A stretch of DNA of 64,000 nt from contig NZ_JACJST010000006.1 of assembly GCF_014698305.1 (NCBI RefSeq), positions 124,001 through 188,000 on the forward strand, given 5' to 3'. Every line of letters begins with the position of its first letter. Position 1 is the stretch's first letter. A program made the position numbers and the translations under genes. Origin of the DNA: Anabaena lutea FACHB-196. Lineage in GTDB: Bacteria; Cyanobacteriota; Cyanobacteriia; Cyanobacteriales; Nostocaceae. The notes under the pieces were generated by a model that worked only from the letters and a program-made list of their open reading frames with translations, ran no database searches and was not told the origin of the DNA. Positions 48,489 through 58,223 of this stretch are shown here, piece after piece.

Positions 48489-49052
48489 ATGACCACTACC
48501 ACTACTCCACAAATCACCTTAGAAGAGTTTCTCAAACTTCCTGAGAGTAAGCCAGCTAGTGAATATATTCAAGGTGAGATTATCCAAAAACCTATGCCAA
48601 AGGGAAGACATAGCCGCTTACAGACTAAACTTAGTACTACTATTAACCAAATAACTGAAGAAAAAAAGATTGCTTACGCTTTTTCAGAACTGCGTTGTAC
48701 TTTTGGTAGTAGGTCAATCGTACCTGATATAGCCGTATTTAAGTGGCAAAATATTTCTTTTACACCAACAGGGGAAGTTGTTGACAACTTTAATATTCAT
48801 CCAGATTGGACAATAGAAATTCTTTCACCTGAACAAAAACCCAATAAGGTAATTGGTAATATTCTCCATTGTCTAAATTATGGTTGTCAATTAGGTTGGT
48901 TTATTGATCCAGATGACACCACTATATTAATATTTTTACCAGAAAAACAACCAGAATTGTTACAAGAGAATGATATTTTACCAGTACTGCCCGGAGTTGA
49001 ATTACAAATTACAGTAGGGCAGATTTTTAACTGGTTAAAAATGGCTGGTTAG
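48489..49052 (+). CDS. Uma2-family (DUF820) putative endonuclease
   Basis: The 187-residue protein belongs to the Uma2/DUF820 family, widely expanded in cyanobacteria. It has the PD-(D/E)xK-like pattern: EYIQGEIIQKPMP near residue 27, SIVPDIAVFKW near 75 and WTIEILSPEQKPNK near 105, with NYGCQLGWFIDP. Members are predicted nucleases; most roles are not known. It stands alone after the heptamer repeat. Confidence 0.85.
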   Translation: MTTTTTPQITLEEFLKLPESKPASEYIQGEIIQKPMPKGRHSRLQTKLSTTINQITEEKKIAYAFSELRCTFGSRSIVPDIAVFKWQNISFTPTGEVVDNFNIHPDWTIEILSPEQKPNKVIGNILHCLNYGCQLGWFIDPDDTTILIFLPEKQPELLQENDILPVLPGVELQITVGQIFNWLKMAG

Positions 49053-49072
49053 TTAGCGAAGCAAAGAGCGAA

Positions 49073-50308
49073 TTAATATCGACTTAATATTAAAAATCCG
49101 ACTTGAAATAAGCCGACAACAAAACCCAAAACTCCACCTAAAGTCACAATTGCTTGCAATTCATTCTTAACTATTCCCTCAATTGCGGCTTCTAAATCAG
49201 CGGGTGAAGTTGACTTGACTCGATCAACAATCACTTGGTCTATAGATAAAATGGGAATTATTTGGGCGACAATTGCTTCTAAATCTCTTTCTAAATACTT
49301 TTCCAAAATCAAAGCCAATTCTTGAGAAACAACTTCCAAGGAAGTATTGACAACCGGGGAATTACTTAATCGCTTCAGTAACACGACAGCAATATTTTCC
49401 CAATCGGCTGATTCTGTCAATTCTTGTAATAAACTGCTACCACTATTTTGCAAGTAATGACGAACACTATCCCTGGTAGTTTTTCTTAATTGACGGACTG
49501 TACCAATTGGTAAATTTTGGAAAGATAAATCTTGTAATAATTTTCTGAAGCGATCGCGCATTTGCAAATCTTGAATTAATTCTTGCAAGCGTTTATTACT
49601 AGCTTCTTTTTCATCTAAGCAAAATGTTCGTAACCTGGTGAGAGTATTGCGTAAACCAAATAGATTAGCGACTACCCAGTAAGTACCGCTGGTTTTTTCT
49701 CGAAAGCTGTCATCAATAGTTTGAATTGTCCGATCTGTTAAAAAATCAACTATTGCTTGTCGCAACACATCCGGTGGTAAAACCACTTCTAACAGCCAAT
49801 CGGCTAACCTTGTGGATTGTTCTTCACTCAGTTGAAATTCCAGTAATACCTGATCAAAAATTTGGTTGATCTGGGTTTCTAAAAAATTCTCTTGTCGCGC
49901 CAAAGTTTTGAGGAGGCGCGGTAATGACTCCCCTAATAAATCTCGTAAAATTCCGGCTACAATTTTAGCACTTTTTTGGTTTTTATCACCTTGGAGTTGT
50001 TCCGTAGCCAGCCGCAATAACCAAAGAATTGCGCTTTGTACTCGTTCAGTTTGTAGCAGCCGTTTAGCCAGTTTTTGTAATTCATCTGGCGTTAACAGCG
50101 ATCCCATAATGGTATCAGAAATGTTTTTTGCCAAACGCTCCTGATTGCTGGGAATCAATCCAGGAGTAAACGGTATTCTTCGTCCCAGAACATAAACTGC
50201 TCGGTAGGGGCGAAATAACATTTTGATGGCTATATCGTTAGTGAAGTAGCCAATAACTCCACCCAGAATTGGGGGTGATACATAAAGCCAAAGATGAGAC
50301 CAATCCAC
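49073..50308 (-). CDS. DUF445 family membrane protein
   Basis: The 411-residue product has one membrane segment at each end and a long helical middle, the DUF445 (YheB-like) layout. The N-terminus reads [20 protein letters not shown], with [18 protein letters not shown] following. The C-terminus is [16 protein letters not shown]. The function of the family is not known. It converges with the Uma2 gene. Confidence 0.88.
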   Translation of the reverse strand: MDWSHLWLYVSPPILGGVIGYFTNDIAIKMLFRPYRAVYVLGRRIPFTPGLIPSNQERLAKNISDTIMGSLLTPDELQKLAKRLLQTERVQSAILWLLRLATEQLQGDKNQKSAKIVAGILRDLLGESLPRLLKTLARQENFLETQINQIFDQVLLEFQLSEEQSTRLADWLLEVVLPPDVLRQAIVDFLTDRTIQTIDDSFREKTSGTYWVVANLFGLRNTLTRLRTFCLDEKEASNKRLQELIQDLQMRDRFRKLLQDLSFQNLPIGTVRQLRKTTRDSVRHYLQNSGSSLLQELTESADWENIAVVLLKRLSNSPVVNTSLEVVSQELALILEKYLERDLEAIVAQIIPILSIDQVIVDRVKSTSPADLEAAIEGIVKNELQAIVTLGGVLGFVVGLFQVGFLILSRY

Positions 50309-50452
50309 AGGATTTTGGATTAGGGAACAGGGAAATATAGATTAGGGATTGGGGATTGGGGAGATGGAAAGATGGGGAGACGCTCTGACGCGGAGAATAT
50401 TTCTAGTGAATATCTCTTTTTCTGCCTTTTACCTTCTGCCTTCAGTTACCAA

Positions 50453-51142
50453 TCACCTAATTACTACTAATACTCCCATCATACCGTTAGATATGGGGTA
50501 GTGTGTGGCGTTAGTAAAACCGACTTGATAAGCTAACTCTATTTGCTCGCTACCAATGGGGAAGCGATCCAAGCTAGGACTGATATAAGCATATTCTTCC
50601 TTGACCCCTAAATTAGTGGCAATAGGAACGACGAGATTGTCTAAATACCATTGCTGAAAGGTGCGAAATGGTAGATCGCTCGGTCGATGAAAGTCTAAAA
50701 TTGCGGCTTTGCTACCAGGTTTGAGGACGCGATATATTTCTTGGAGACTACGAGGAATATCTTTGACATTTCTCAAACCATAGCCCATTGTGACTGCATC
50801 AAATTGATTGTCGTCAAAGGGTAAATTGAGGACATCGGCTTCTAACCAAGCGATCGCTCTTTGGGAGTAACTTTTTTGGCAGCGTTCTTTGGCAGTTTCT
50901 AGCAGTTTGGGGGAGAAGTCTACGCCATAAACCTTTCCTGTCGCTCCTACTCTCCGTGCTAACCTAAAGGTTAAATCACCACTACCACAACACAAATCCA
51001 AGCCAGTATCACCGGGTTTAGCTGCGCTCCATTTAACTGTCATTTCTTTCCAGATCCGGTGTTGTCCCAGACTTAACCAATCATTGAGTTGGTCATACAC
51101 TGGAGCAATCCGGTCAAAAATGTCACGAATTTCATTACTCAT
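50453..51142 (-). CDS. menG: Demethylnaphthoquinone methyltransferase MenG (UbiE family)
   Basis: In cyanobacteria this UbiE-type enzyme carries out the last methylation of phylloquinone. The 229-residue product has the family N-terminus (IFDRIAPVYDQLNDWLSLGQ), the SAM-binding loop LDLCCGSGDLT near residue 50, and DAVTMGYGLRNVKD near 108. Length is normal. It is upstream of DUF445 on the same strand, 144 bases away. Confidence 0.93.
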   Translation of the reverse strand: MSNEIRDIFDRIAPVYDQLNDWLSLGQHRIWKEMTVKWSAAKPGDTGLDLCCGSGDLTFRLARRVGATGKVYGVDFSPKLLETAKERCQKSYSQRAIAWLEADVLNLPFDDNQFDAVTMGYGLRNVKDIPRSLQEIYRVLKPGSKAAILDFHRPSDLPFRTFQQWYLDNLVVPIATNLGVKEEYAYISPSLDRFPIGSEQIELAYQVGFTNATHYPISNGMMGVLVVIR

Positions 51143-51143
51143 C

Positions 51144-51252
51144 TCATGTTCGCTTAATTACTTATCAAAAAAAACTCTTCACATCAGAGCCTAAGAGCGT
51201 CCTCATTTTTCCGAGTCAGCCCTAATTATAAGTTTTTAACTGAACACGATAT
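51144..51252. repeat. TATCATGTCCG element, diverged copy
   Basis: It begins CATGTTCGCTTAATTACTTA and ends ACACGATATCAT, matching the ends of the 16308-16424 element with changes, and keeps the internal run of As and the AGAGCGTCC segment. It lies between menG and the REC-GAF gene. Confidence 0.65.
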
Positions 51253-51265
51253 CATTAGTCGTTAA

Positions 51266-52219
51266 TCAATTCTGGGTTGATAGACAGCTACTAGCAAGAG
51301 CGATCGCTACTAGTTCCACTGATAAATGAATCAGTTTGAGTTCATCGGCTCTTAAAGTGCAAGGTTCTTGCCACTGTAGTGATAATACCCCCAACATTTG
51401 CTGCCTATAAATAATCGGGATGATTAAATGTGCTTTCACTCCAGCATCTTGGTAGTAACTAAGACTATTGAGACGAGGATCTTTAGATATATTTAGGGAT
51501 GATTGTATTTGACGAGTAGCGATCGCTTCCCTTGTCAATGGATCTTGGGAGAGCCAATTTTCGACAATACCAGTTTCACTGTAAATACCTTGCTCTGCTG
51601 CCAGAACATTTCCTTGAATGAGTTGTATAATACAACCATCAGCTGAAAATGCCTCACTAAAAGCCTTGGCAATTGGTGCAAGAGTTTCCTCCAAGCCTGA
51701 GGCCGCTTGTGTTACCTCCACCAAAACAGTCAAAAGATCCATTTGGGAATTGGCACGGCGCAGTTCTTCTGTTCTTTGTTTAAGCAAATCGTAGGTTGCT
51801 GCTGCTCTTTGTACAACCTCCTTTAATTCTCCAGAGTCCCAAGGTTTGGTAATGTATTTAAAGACTTGTCCGCTATTAATCGCCTCTACCAAATCTTCAA
51901 TGTCAGTAAATCCTGTGAGAATTATTCTGACGGTATCAGGAAATTGTGGCAAAGTCCTACTCAGAAATTCAGTTCCTTTCATTTCTGGCATTCGCTGATC
52001 AGATATAATAACAGCGACTTCCCCCTCTTCTTCCAACAATTGCAAAGCGCTCATGCCACTATCAGCTTTGAGGACATTAAAATCTCGGCGAAAAGTGCGA
52101 TAAAGCAGATCCAGATTATCTGGTTCATCATCAACCACCAAAATTTTTAGCTTTTTTGGACGTTCACGGGTACTCAATGGAGGGGGAGCTTGATCAACTT
52201 CGAGATCTAGATTATTCAT
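51266..52219 (-). CDS. Response regulator with REC and GAF domains
   Basis: The 317-residue protein has an N-terminal receiver (VVDDEPDNLD near residue 29, phospho-acceptor Asp in ISDQRMP near 75, Lys in YITKPWDSGE near 125) followed by a helical linker and a GAF domain (residues 165-310). The receiver carries the RpfG-like DQRMPEMKG pattern. There is no DNA-binding or catalytic output domain. The GAF lacks the Cys-His of bilin-binding types. It probably senses a small ligand or acts in a phosphorelay. It is divergent from raf1. Confidence 0.85.
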   Translation of the reverse strand: MNNLDLEVDQAPPPLSTRERPKKLKILVVDDEPDNLDLLYRTFRRDFNVLKADSGMSALQLLEEEGEVAVIISDQRMPEMKGTEFLSRTLPQFPDTVRIILTGFTDIEDLVEAINSGQVFKYITKPWDSGELKEVVQRAAATYDLLKQRTEELRRANSQMDLLTVLVEVTQAASGLEETLAPIAKAFSEAFSADGCIIQLIQGNVLAAEQGIYSETGIVENWLSQDPLTREAIATRQIQSSLNISKDPRLNSLSYYQDAGVKAHLIIPIIYRQQMLGVLSLQWQEPCTLRADELKLIHLSVELVAIALASSCLSTQN

Positions 52220-52396
52220 AAATTAATTTAATATCTTCACGTTTTTGTTATATTCCATACTAAGCTGAGTTGAGAAGACTCTATTAGTTATGAGTATTGA
52301 GAAATCAGTATTTTTCTGCGGACTAATTAGAATACATAGAACAGCAGCAAAGATGCTGGCAAGCTTAATATTTATTCATAGGAAAATCTCCCGATT

Positions 52397-53482
52397 ATGA
52401 CTGAACTATCACCCAACGCCCCCAATCCTGAGAATGCTACGAACGATACAGCACAAGAATTACTAGTTAAGCTGAGACAAAAGCAAGGTAACTGGGTGGA
52501 ATGGGGAGTAGCCATTGCCTACCTACAAAAATCCGGTTACAATCCCCAAGACATCTTTGAAGCCACTGGATTTGAGCCAATCCAACAAAATCAGTTAATT
52601 GTTGGCTCTCAAGTATATAGTTCTTTAGAAAAGTTTGGCGCATCAGAGGCAACAAGAGCATATTACGGTATGAGGGCTAGTGATATTTTGTATGAACTAC
52701 GCCTACTTGCACAAGAAGACAGGGCTGCTGCTGCTGATTTGATTTTTCTCCATAAACTCGATGTAGACGAAGTGAGAGATATTGCCAAAGCCATTAAAGA
52801 TTTCTCCCGTTTTGCTACCCCACCAGTGGATTTTACAGCCCATCCAGGGGATGCGGTAGCTTATCAAGTTTGGAAATTGGCTAGGCAAAATTCAGACTTA
52901 CAACAGCGATCGCGTTTAATTGCTAAAGGGTTACGTTTTGCTCACTCACCAACAGCCAGAAAACAAATAGAACAATTACTAATTGATTTTACCAATATTG
53001 CCAGCAAACCAGCACCAATTTTACCATTTTTCCGATTAGAGTCGGACGAAGATTTACCCCGGCTTGTACCTGTGGTGGGTGAGTTGCCATTAACACCAAA
53101 AGATGTGAAAGCTGTACCCATAATCACAGAAATTGGTTCATTTCGCATTGTCAAATTTACCGGAGAACAAGCTTGGGTATCCTTACCAGGTTGGCAAGTG
53201 TTACGCTCTGCTGAAGACCCAGTAGTAATTATTGCCAGTAGTGATATCTTCCCCAACCCCACCCACGCTAAAATAGAACCAGTGCTAGTTGTCATAGATC
53301 GCGCCCAAAGAGAATGGGATGCGTCTAGTTACTTTGCGGTTGATAATGCTGGTGAAATTGATTTTCAGTGGTTTGAAACTGCACCAGAACATCTGCTATT
53401 AGGGAAAATAATTGTGATTTTACGTCCTAAGAGAGTTCTCGATGAAGAATTTAACAAGGATGCTTGGCAGATTGACGAATAA
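52397..53482 (+). CDS. raf1: Rubisco accumulation factor 1 (Raf1)
   Basis: Raf1 is a chaperone for assembly of the Rubisco large subunit. The 361-residue protein shows the N-terminal helical domain (WVEWGVAIAYLQKSGYNPQD near residue 35 and LRLLAQEDRAAAADLIFLHK near 100), a helical middle and the C-terminal beta domain (VPVVGELPLTPKDV near 235). Length is normal for cyanobacterial Raf1. It stands alone and is not next to rbc genes here. Confidence 0.92.
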   Translation: MTELSPNAPNPENATNDTAQELLVKLRQKQGNWVEWGVAIAYLQKSGYNPQDIFEATGFEPIQQNQLIVGSQVYSSLEKFGASEATRAYYGMRASDILYELRLLAQEDRAAAADLIFLHKLDVDEVRDIAKAIKDFSRFATPPVDFTAHPGDAVAYQVWKLARQNSDLQQRSRLIAKGLRFAHSPTARKQIEQLLIDFTNIASKPAPILPFFRLESDEDLPRLVPVVGELPLTPKDVKAVPIITEIGSFRIVKFTGEQAWVSLPGWQVLRSAEDPVVIIASSDIFPNPTHAKIEPVLVVIDRAQREWDASSYFAVDNAGEIDFQWFETAPEHLLLGKIIVILRPKRVLDEEFNKDAWQIDE

Positions 53483-53904
53483 GGGTAATTGTTCAGGAGT
53501 ACCGAGTACTGAGTACTGAGTAACCCCATAACTAAAGTTAGGGGATTGAAACAAGGAAGCATTATTTCTCGTGCAATAATCTCGTACCCTGCTCTAAGCA
53601 AGCTACGCGCAGCGTGTCGTAGGCATAATAAATATTTTTCCTTCTTCAATGAATGAATTCAGGGACTTTAGACCTATTTGTGCTGAGTTCTAAGTAGGGA
53701 TTTCATATCATGTCCGGTTGAATACTTATCATTTGGACTGACGCGGGGACGCGGAGACAGAGAGACGCGGAGAATTTTTTTTGATAAGTGATTAGGCGGA
53801 CATGATATCACTCATTACTCGTTACTCGGTACGGGCTAAACGCCCCAAAGAAAGCTAACAGCACTATTTCGGTAATTGGTAAGAAGAGTTTTCCCATTGC
53901 TAAA
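53483..53904. other. Intergenic region after raf1
   Basis: About 420 bases with no gene; the central part is the inverted-repeat element at 53706-53807. A smaller palindrome (GCTACGCGCAGCGTGTCGTAGG) lies near 53600. Confidence 0.6.
53706..53807. repeat. TATCATGTCCG inverted-repeat element, copy in reverse orientation
   Basis: It begins TATCATGTCCGGTTG and ends GGCGGACATGATA, with GACGCGGGGACGCGGAGA inside and a T-run before GATAAGTGATTAGG. It is the reverse orientation of the element at 16308-16424. Length is 102 bases. Confidence 0.8.
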
Positions 53905-55590
53905 TTACGAATTACCACAGCGATAAAGCTGATAGGGAAATTGGCCGATACGATAGTGCTGGGTAAGTTCTATATTACAAGTAACTTGCCCAGCAAGCGT
54001 CAACTTTGATGGGTAATCTTGTTTTCTCATCCCTGAGCCTACAAACCATAAATTCAATTCAGATACCTCACCTATAGAAAGTTGAGCCAGCTTGTTACTA
54101 AAGTCAGAAAAATCAGGAGATTTATGTACAAAAGCCAAATTATCCAGATGTAATTTGCTTTTCACTTCATGACTTCTCTGTTGTTCCAATGCCAAAGCAA
54201 AACTTAATCCTGCTGCTACATCTTGATAATTTTCATATCCTACCACTAACATCAATGGTATAGCCGGATCTAGATTCATATTTTGAGCGATTTGTTCAGG
54301 TTGAAAAGGTTTTTGGAATGCTAAATTAGAAACAACAAAAATACAACTGACGATACCAACCAGTAAAAAAATAAATTTTTTATTTTTCATTTTCACCAAG
54401 CTGGCGGCTAAGAGAGAGCAAAAACTAGGATAATAGACAAAGCTATAGCGGGGAATAACAGTAATATCTTTACCTAATAAATAAGCAATCAGGAAAAATT
54501 GTAATAATACAAAAAAAGTAAAACTTAAAAGTGTAAATGTAGATAAATGAGTTGTACTATTAGACCATAGTAATTTTAAATTAGGAAAGATTTGGAACCC
54601 AACCCAAATTGTAAACATCACCATTAAAAAACCACAAATAACTGCAATTAGTAAAGGTTGGTTTTCCACTGGGAGAGTAATTATCATTAATACCCAATGC
54701 ATGAGAGTTTGATAGATGGGTTCAATGTGATGAGGAGATGGTAGCCAATTAGTTTCTGATTTGTGAAAATGGCTATATATTACTAGTAACCAGGGAATGA
54801 AGCCAATAATAACACCGCCTGTAGAGAGAATGAAAGATAGGCAGATTTGAGGTAAATTAAAGATTTTGGATCTTCCCTGATAAATCAGCAGTAATAGGGT
54901 GGCAATTTGGGAGATGAAAGCAAGAACAAAAAAGTAGTGAACATAAAGACCAATAATATTATTAATTACCCATAATAGCCAAACCCAAAATCGTACTTTT
55001 TTCCTCTGAAAGATATCTTGTTGAATTTGGATGAGAAAGAATAATGATAAAATAATAAAAAGCATAGGTAAAGTGTAGTGCCTTGCTTCTTGAGAGAGGT
55101 AAACAGCAAAGGGAGATAACGCCATGAGCAATGCTGCCATAACTCCAGATGTGGGGGAAAAAGCAACACTATTAAGACCATAAATGGCGATGATTGCAGC
55201 TACACCAAATAAAGCTGGTAGCGATCGCAATTTTGCCACCCATTCTATACCCAAAGGGCTCATCCACTCTAACCAACGGTACATTAGGCAAAAAAACAGC
55301 GGTGGATGGGTAGAATAATTAGCTAGATTTTCTGCAATTTGAGCGCAACTAACCCCAGGCTGAAAAGTAAAAATTTCCTGAACCTGGTTGAGAGAAAAGA
55401 CTACATCCAAAGGCAAATCACGGTAATTTTTACCTAAACTGAAAATAGCAGTAATGATTTCATCCATCCACAGAGGTTTTGAGTCTAAATGCCAAAATCG
55501 CAAGACAGTGCCAATGGCGATGGCTACGCTCAAAGCAGGTAGCGCTCCTGCTAAACTTAGATAATGTAGAAAAGGTCTGCGATTTATCAT
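53905..55590 (-). CDS. Membrane glycosyltransferase, GT39/ArnT type
   Basis: The 561-residue protein has about ten transmembrane helices and the GT-C fold signature LWMDEI near residue 42, with Asp-Glu in the first loop, followed by STHPPLFFCL. Such enzymes move a sugar from a lipid carrier to protein or lipid on the outer face of the membrane. The C-terminal ~110 residues are soluble. The target is unknown. It is divergent from the helicase gene. Confidence 0.82.
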   Translation of the reverse strand: MINRRPFLHYLSLAGALPALSVAIAIGTVLRFWHLDSKPLWMDEIITAIFSLGKNYRDLPLDVVFSLNQVQEIFTFQPGVSCAQIAENLANYSTHPPLFFCLMYRWLEWMSPLGIEWVAKLRSLPALFGVAAIIAIYGLNSVAFSPTSGVMAALLMALSPFAVYLSQEARHYTLPMLFIILSLFFLIQIQQDIFQRKKVRFWVWLLWVINNIIGLYVHYFFVLAFISQIATLLLLIYQGRSKIFNLPQICLSFILSTGGVIIGFIPWLLVIYSHFHKSETNWLPSPHHIEPIYQTLMHWVLMIITLPVENQPLLIAVICGFLMVMFTIWVGFQIFPNLKLLWSNSTTHLSTFTLLSFTFFVLLQFFLIAYLLGKDITVIPRYSFVYYPSFCSLLAASLVKMKNKKFIFLLVGIVSCIFVVSNLAFQKPFQPEQIAQNMNLDPAIPLMLVVGYENYQDVAAGLSFALALEQQRSHEVKSKLHLDNLAFVHKSPDFSDFSNKLAQLSIGEVSELNLWFVGSGMRKQDYPSKLTLAGQVTCNIELTQHYRIGQFPYQLYRCGNS

Positions 55591-55689
55591 TACTGGCTTG
55601 AAGAGTTGTAACTAAAAATGCACATAAATAATAAATCAATATTGTTCATATCTGCGCTGTAATAATCAAAATCAGAATCTCAATTTTAT

Positions 55690-58074
55690 ATGTCAGAAGA
55701 TAATTTTACAGTTACAGTTCCTCAAGAACCTCAAATTGAAGGGATGTTTCCACCATCACCTGTTGCTAAATTGCAAGATAATATTGTCGCAATTCGCACC
55801 AGTCTGCGAACTGGACAAAAGCAGATGGCTGACTGGGAATCTGGATCATTGGCTGTATCTGCTGTTCCTGGTGCTGGTAAATCTACAGGGATGGCTGCGG
55901 CTGCGGCAATTGCCATTGCGCGTCAGTATCAGCGTTCTCGTTCCACAAACAGCAATTACCGTCGTCAATTGGTAGTCGTTACCTTTACCCGTTCCGCTGC
56001 TGCTAATCTTAAGTTAAAAATCCGCAAATACTTACGAGATGATTTATCTTTACCGCAAACAGGCTTTGCTGTTCATACCTTACATGGTTTAGCTTTAGAT
56101 ATTGCTATTCGTTATCCTGACTTATCAGGTTTGCAGTTAGAAAATGTCACCTTAATTACACCTAACCAAACTCACCGCTTTATTCGCACCGCTGTAGAAC
56201 AATGGATTGCTAACCATCCTGAAAGTTATGGGCGTTTACTCAGAGGTAAGCAATTTGATGGAGAAGAAACAGAAAAATTACGTCGTCAGTCAGTACTGAG
56301 AACAGAAGTATTACCAGATTTAGCTTATACCGTTATTCATGAAGCTAAAAGTTCAGGAATATTACCAGAAAAGCTGCATAAGTGGAGTCAAAAAACCACA
56401 GATACATATGGAATTTTGCAAGTAGCAGCAGGTTTATATAAAGAATATGAAAAATTGATGCGTAGCGGAAAAATGTCGGAGATATCGTCAGAGTTTATTG
56501 ATTACGATGATATGATTTTAGCCGCCTTGCGAGTTCTCGAAAATGATAGCGCCCGACGCATTGAACAGAATAAAGTTTTCGCTGTATTTGAAGACGAAGC
56601 CCAAGACTCTAGCCCATTGCAAACTCAGTTGTTAGAAATATTAGCGAGTGAAGCAGATAGGGAGAATTTAAATAAATCAGCACTGAACTTAATCAGAGTT
56701 GGTGATCCTAATCAGGCGATTAACTCAACTTTTACACCTGCTGATCCCATTTATTTTCGAGAATTTTGCGAAGATTGCCAAAAGAAAGAACGACTAGCAA
56801 CAATGGATCAAGCCGGTCGAAGTACGCAAATTATTATTGATGCAGCTAACTTTGCTTTGGAATGGGTAAATCATCAAGGTTTAGCAACAACTAAAAATGG
56901 ACAAACACCATTTCTCTACCAGAAAATTCAACCAGTTAATCAAACAAATGGAAATCCTGAACCAGTAGGAAGGGGATTAGAAATTTATACCCCCCGTGAT
57001 ATTCATCAAACAGTTGAATTACTTTCCCAAAGAGTAATTGAGTTATTTACAGAAAAATCTGATTGCTGTGCGGCGGTGTTAGTGCGAGAAAATCGCCAAG
57101 GAAGATGGTTAGCGGCGGCTTTAGAACCGATATGCAAAGAGCATAAAATTAAACTTTATGATGTGGGAGAAAGGGAACGGCGTTCTCATGTACCCCAAGA
57201 AATTTTATCATTATTGCAATTTTGCGATCGCCCTCACTCCCCCGGAAAACTAAAAGCCGCCCTGGATGTACTCGTTCAACGTCAATTAATTCCTACCCAA
57301 GACATCAACACTCTCGCTAGTCTCCCAGAAGAATTTTTATATCCAAGTCCCTTAGCCGCACCCCAAACAGATATAGTCCAAAAAGCGGCTCATCTTTGTC
57401 GCAGTTTACTCCGCGCCCGTTTAGAACTTCCGTTGTATCAGATAATTTCCTTTTTAGCCTTAACCTTAAATTATGACCAAGCTGAATTAGCAACCGCTGA
57501 CAAACTTGCAGAACGGGTAAACCAGCAACTATTTGGTAACACCTCAATGGCAGCAATGTTATCAGCTTTAAGTGAAATTGTCAGTTCCGAAAGATTTGAA
57601 CCAGTAGACACAGAAAATGTGGAAGAACAATATACCCAAAAAGGTCAACTGACGATTATCACCATGCACAAAGCCAAAGGGCTAGATTGGGATTATGTAT
57701 TTTTGCCTTTTCTGCACGAAAATCTCATTCCTGGTAAATTTTGGGTTCCTCCCCAAAGCCAATTTTTAGGTGATTTTACTTTATCAGAAGTCGCACGCGC
57801 TCAAATTCGTGCCGCACTCCATGAAAAAACAGAAGGTATACCCGATGTTAGCCAAGCTTGGGAACAAGCCAAGGACTTAAAAACCGCAGAAGAATACCGT
57901 TTACTCTATGTTGCCATGACCAGAGCCAAGCAGTTGTTATGGATGTCTGCGGCTCAACAAGCGCCATTTACTTGGAGTAAACCCCATAATTTACAAGCTT
58001 CAGCCCCTTGTCCTGTATTTGCAGCATTAAAGCGCCAGTTTCCCAAAAATGTAGTTAATTGGAAAAATCCCTAA
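55690..58074 (+). CDS. UvrD/Rep-type DNA helicase
   Basis: The 794-residue superfamily 1 helicase has Walker A AVPGAGKST (residues 58-66), DEAQD at 302-306, ITMHKAKGLDWDYVFLP near 655 and EYRLLYVAMTRAKQL near 737. The fold fits UvrD/PcrA but with an unusual Gln/Asp motif order and a long insert region (about 380-560). It likely acts in repair or replication restart. No nuclease domain is seen. It stands alone. Confidence 0.87.
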   Translation: MSEDNFTVTVPQEPQIEGMFPPSPVAKLQDNIVAIRTSLRTGQKQMADWESGSLAVSAVPGAGKSTGMAAAAAIAIARQYQRSRSTNSNYRRQLVVVTFTRSAAANLKLKIRKYLRDDLSLPQTGFAVHTLHGLALDIAIRYPDLSGLQLENVTLITPNQTHRFIRTAVEQWIANHPESYGRLLRGKQFDGEETEKLRRQSVLRTEVLPDLAYTVIHEAKSSGILPEKLHKWSQKTTDTYGILQVAAGLYKEYEKLMRSGKMSEISSEFIDYDDMILAALRVLENDSARRIEQNKVFAVFEDEAQDSSPLQTQLLEILASEADRENLNKSALNLIRVGDPNQAINSTFTPADPIYFREFCEDCQKKERLATMDQAGRSTQIIIDAANFALEWVNHQGLATTKNGQTPFLYQKIQPVNQTNGNPEPVGRGLEIYTPRDIHQTVELLSQRVIELFTEKSDCCAAVLVRENRQGRWLAAALEPICKEHKIKLYDVGERERRSHVPQEILSLLQFCDRPHSPGKLKAALDVLVQRQLIPTQDINTLASLPEEFLYPSPLAAPQTDIVQKAAHLCRSLLRARLELPLYQIISFLALTLNYDQAELATADKLAERVNQQLFGNTSMAAMLSALSEIVSSERFEPVDTENVEEQYTQKGQLTIITMHKAKGLDWDYVFLPFLHENLIPGKFWVPPQSQFLGDFTLSEVARAQIRAALHEKTEGIPDVSQAWEQAKDLKTAEEYRLLYVAMTRAKQLLWMSAAQQAPFTWSKPHNLQASAPCPVFAALKRQFPKNVVNWKNP

Positions 58075-58223
58075 TTATTAAAAATAATAGAAACTTTGGA
58101 TTGTAGATTGGGAATATTAAAACTGAGGGTGTTGGATCTACTGGAAAAAATACAACTTTTCCCAGATAGATATCACACATCCTGCTGATTTTTTATAAAA
58201 TTCACAATCTTCACATAAAAGTT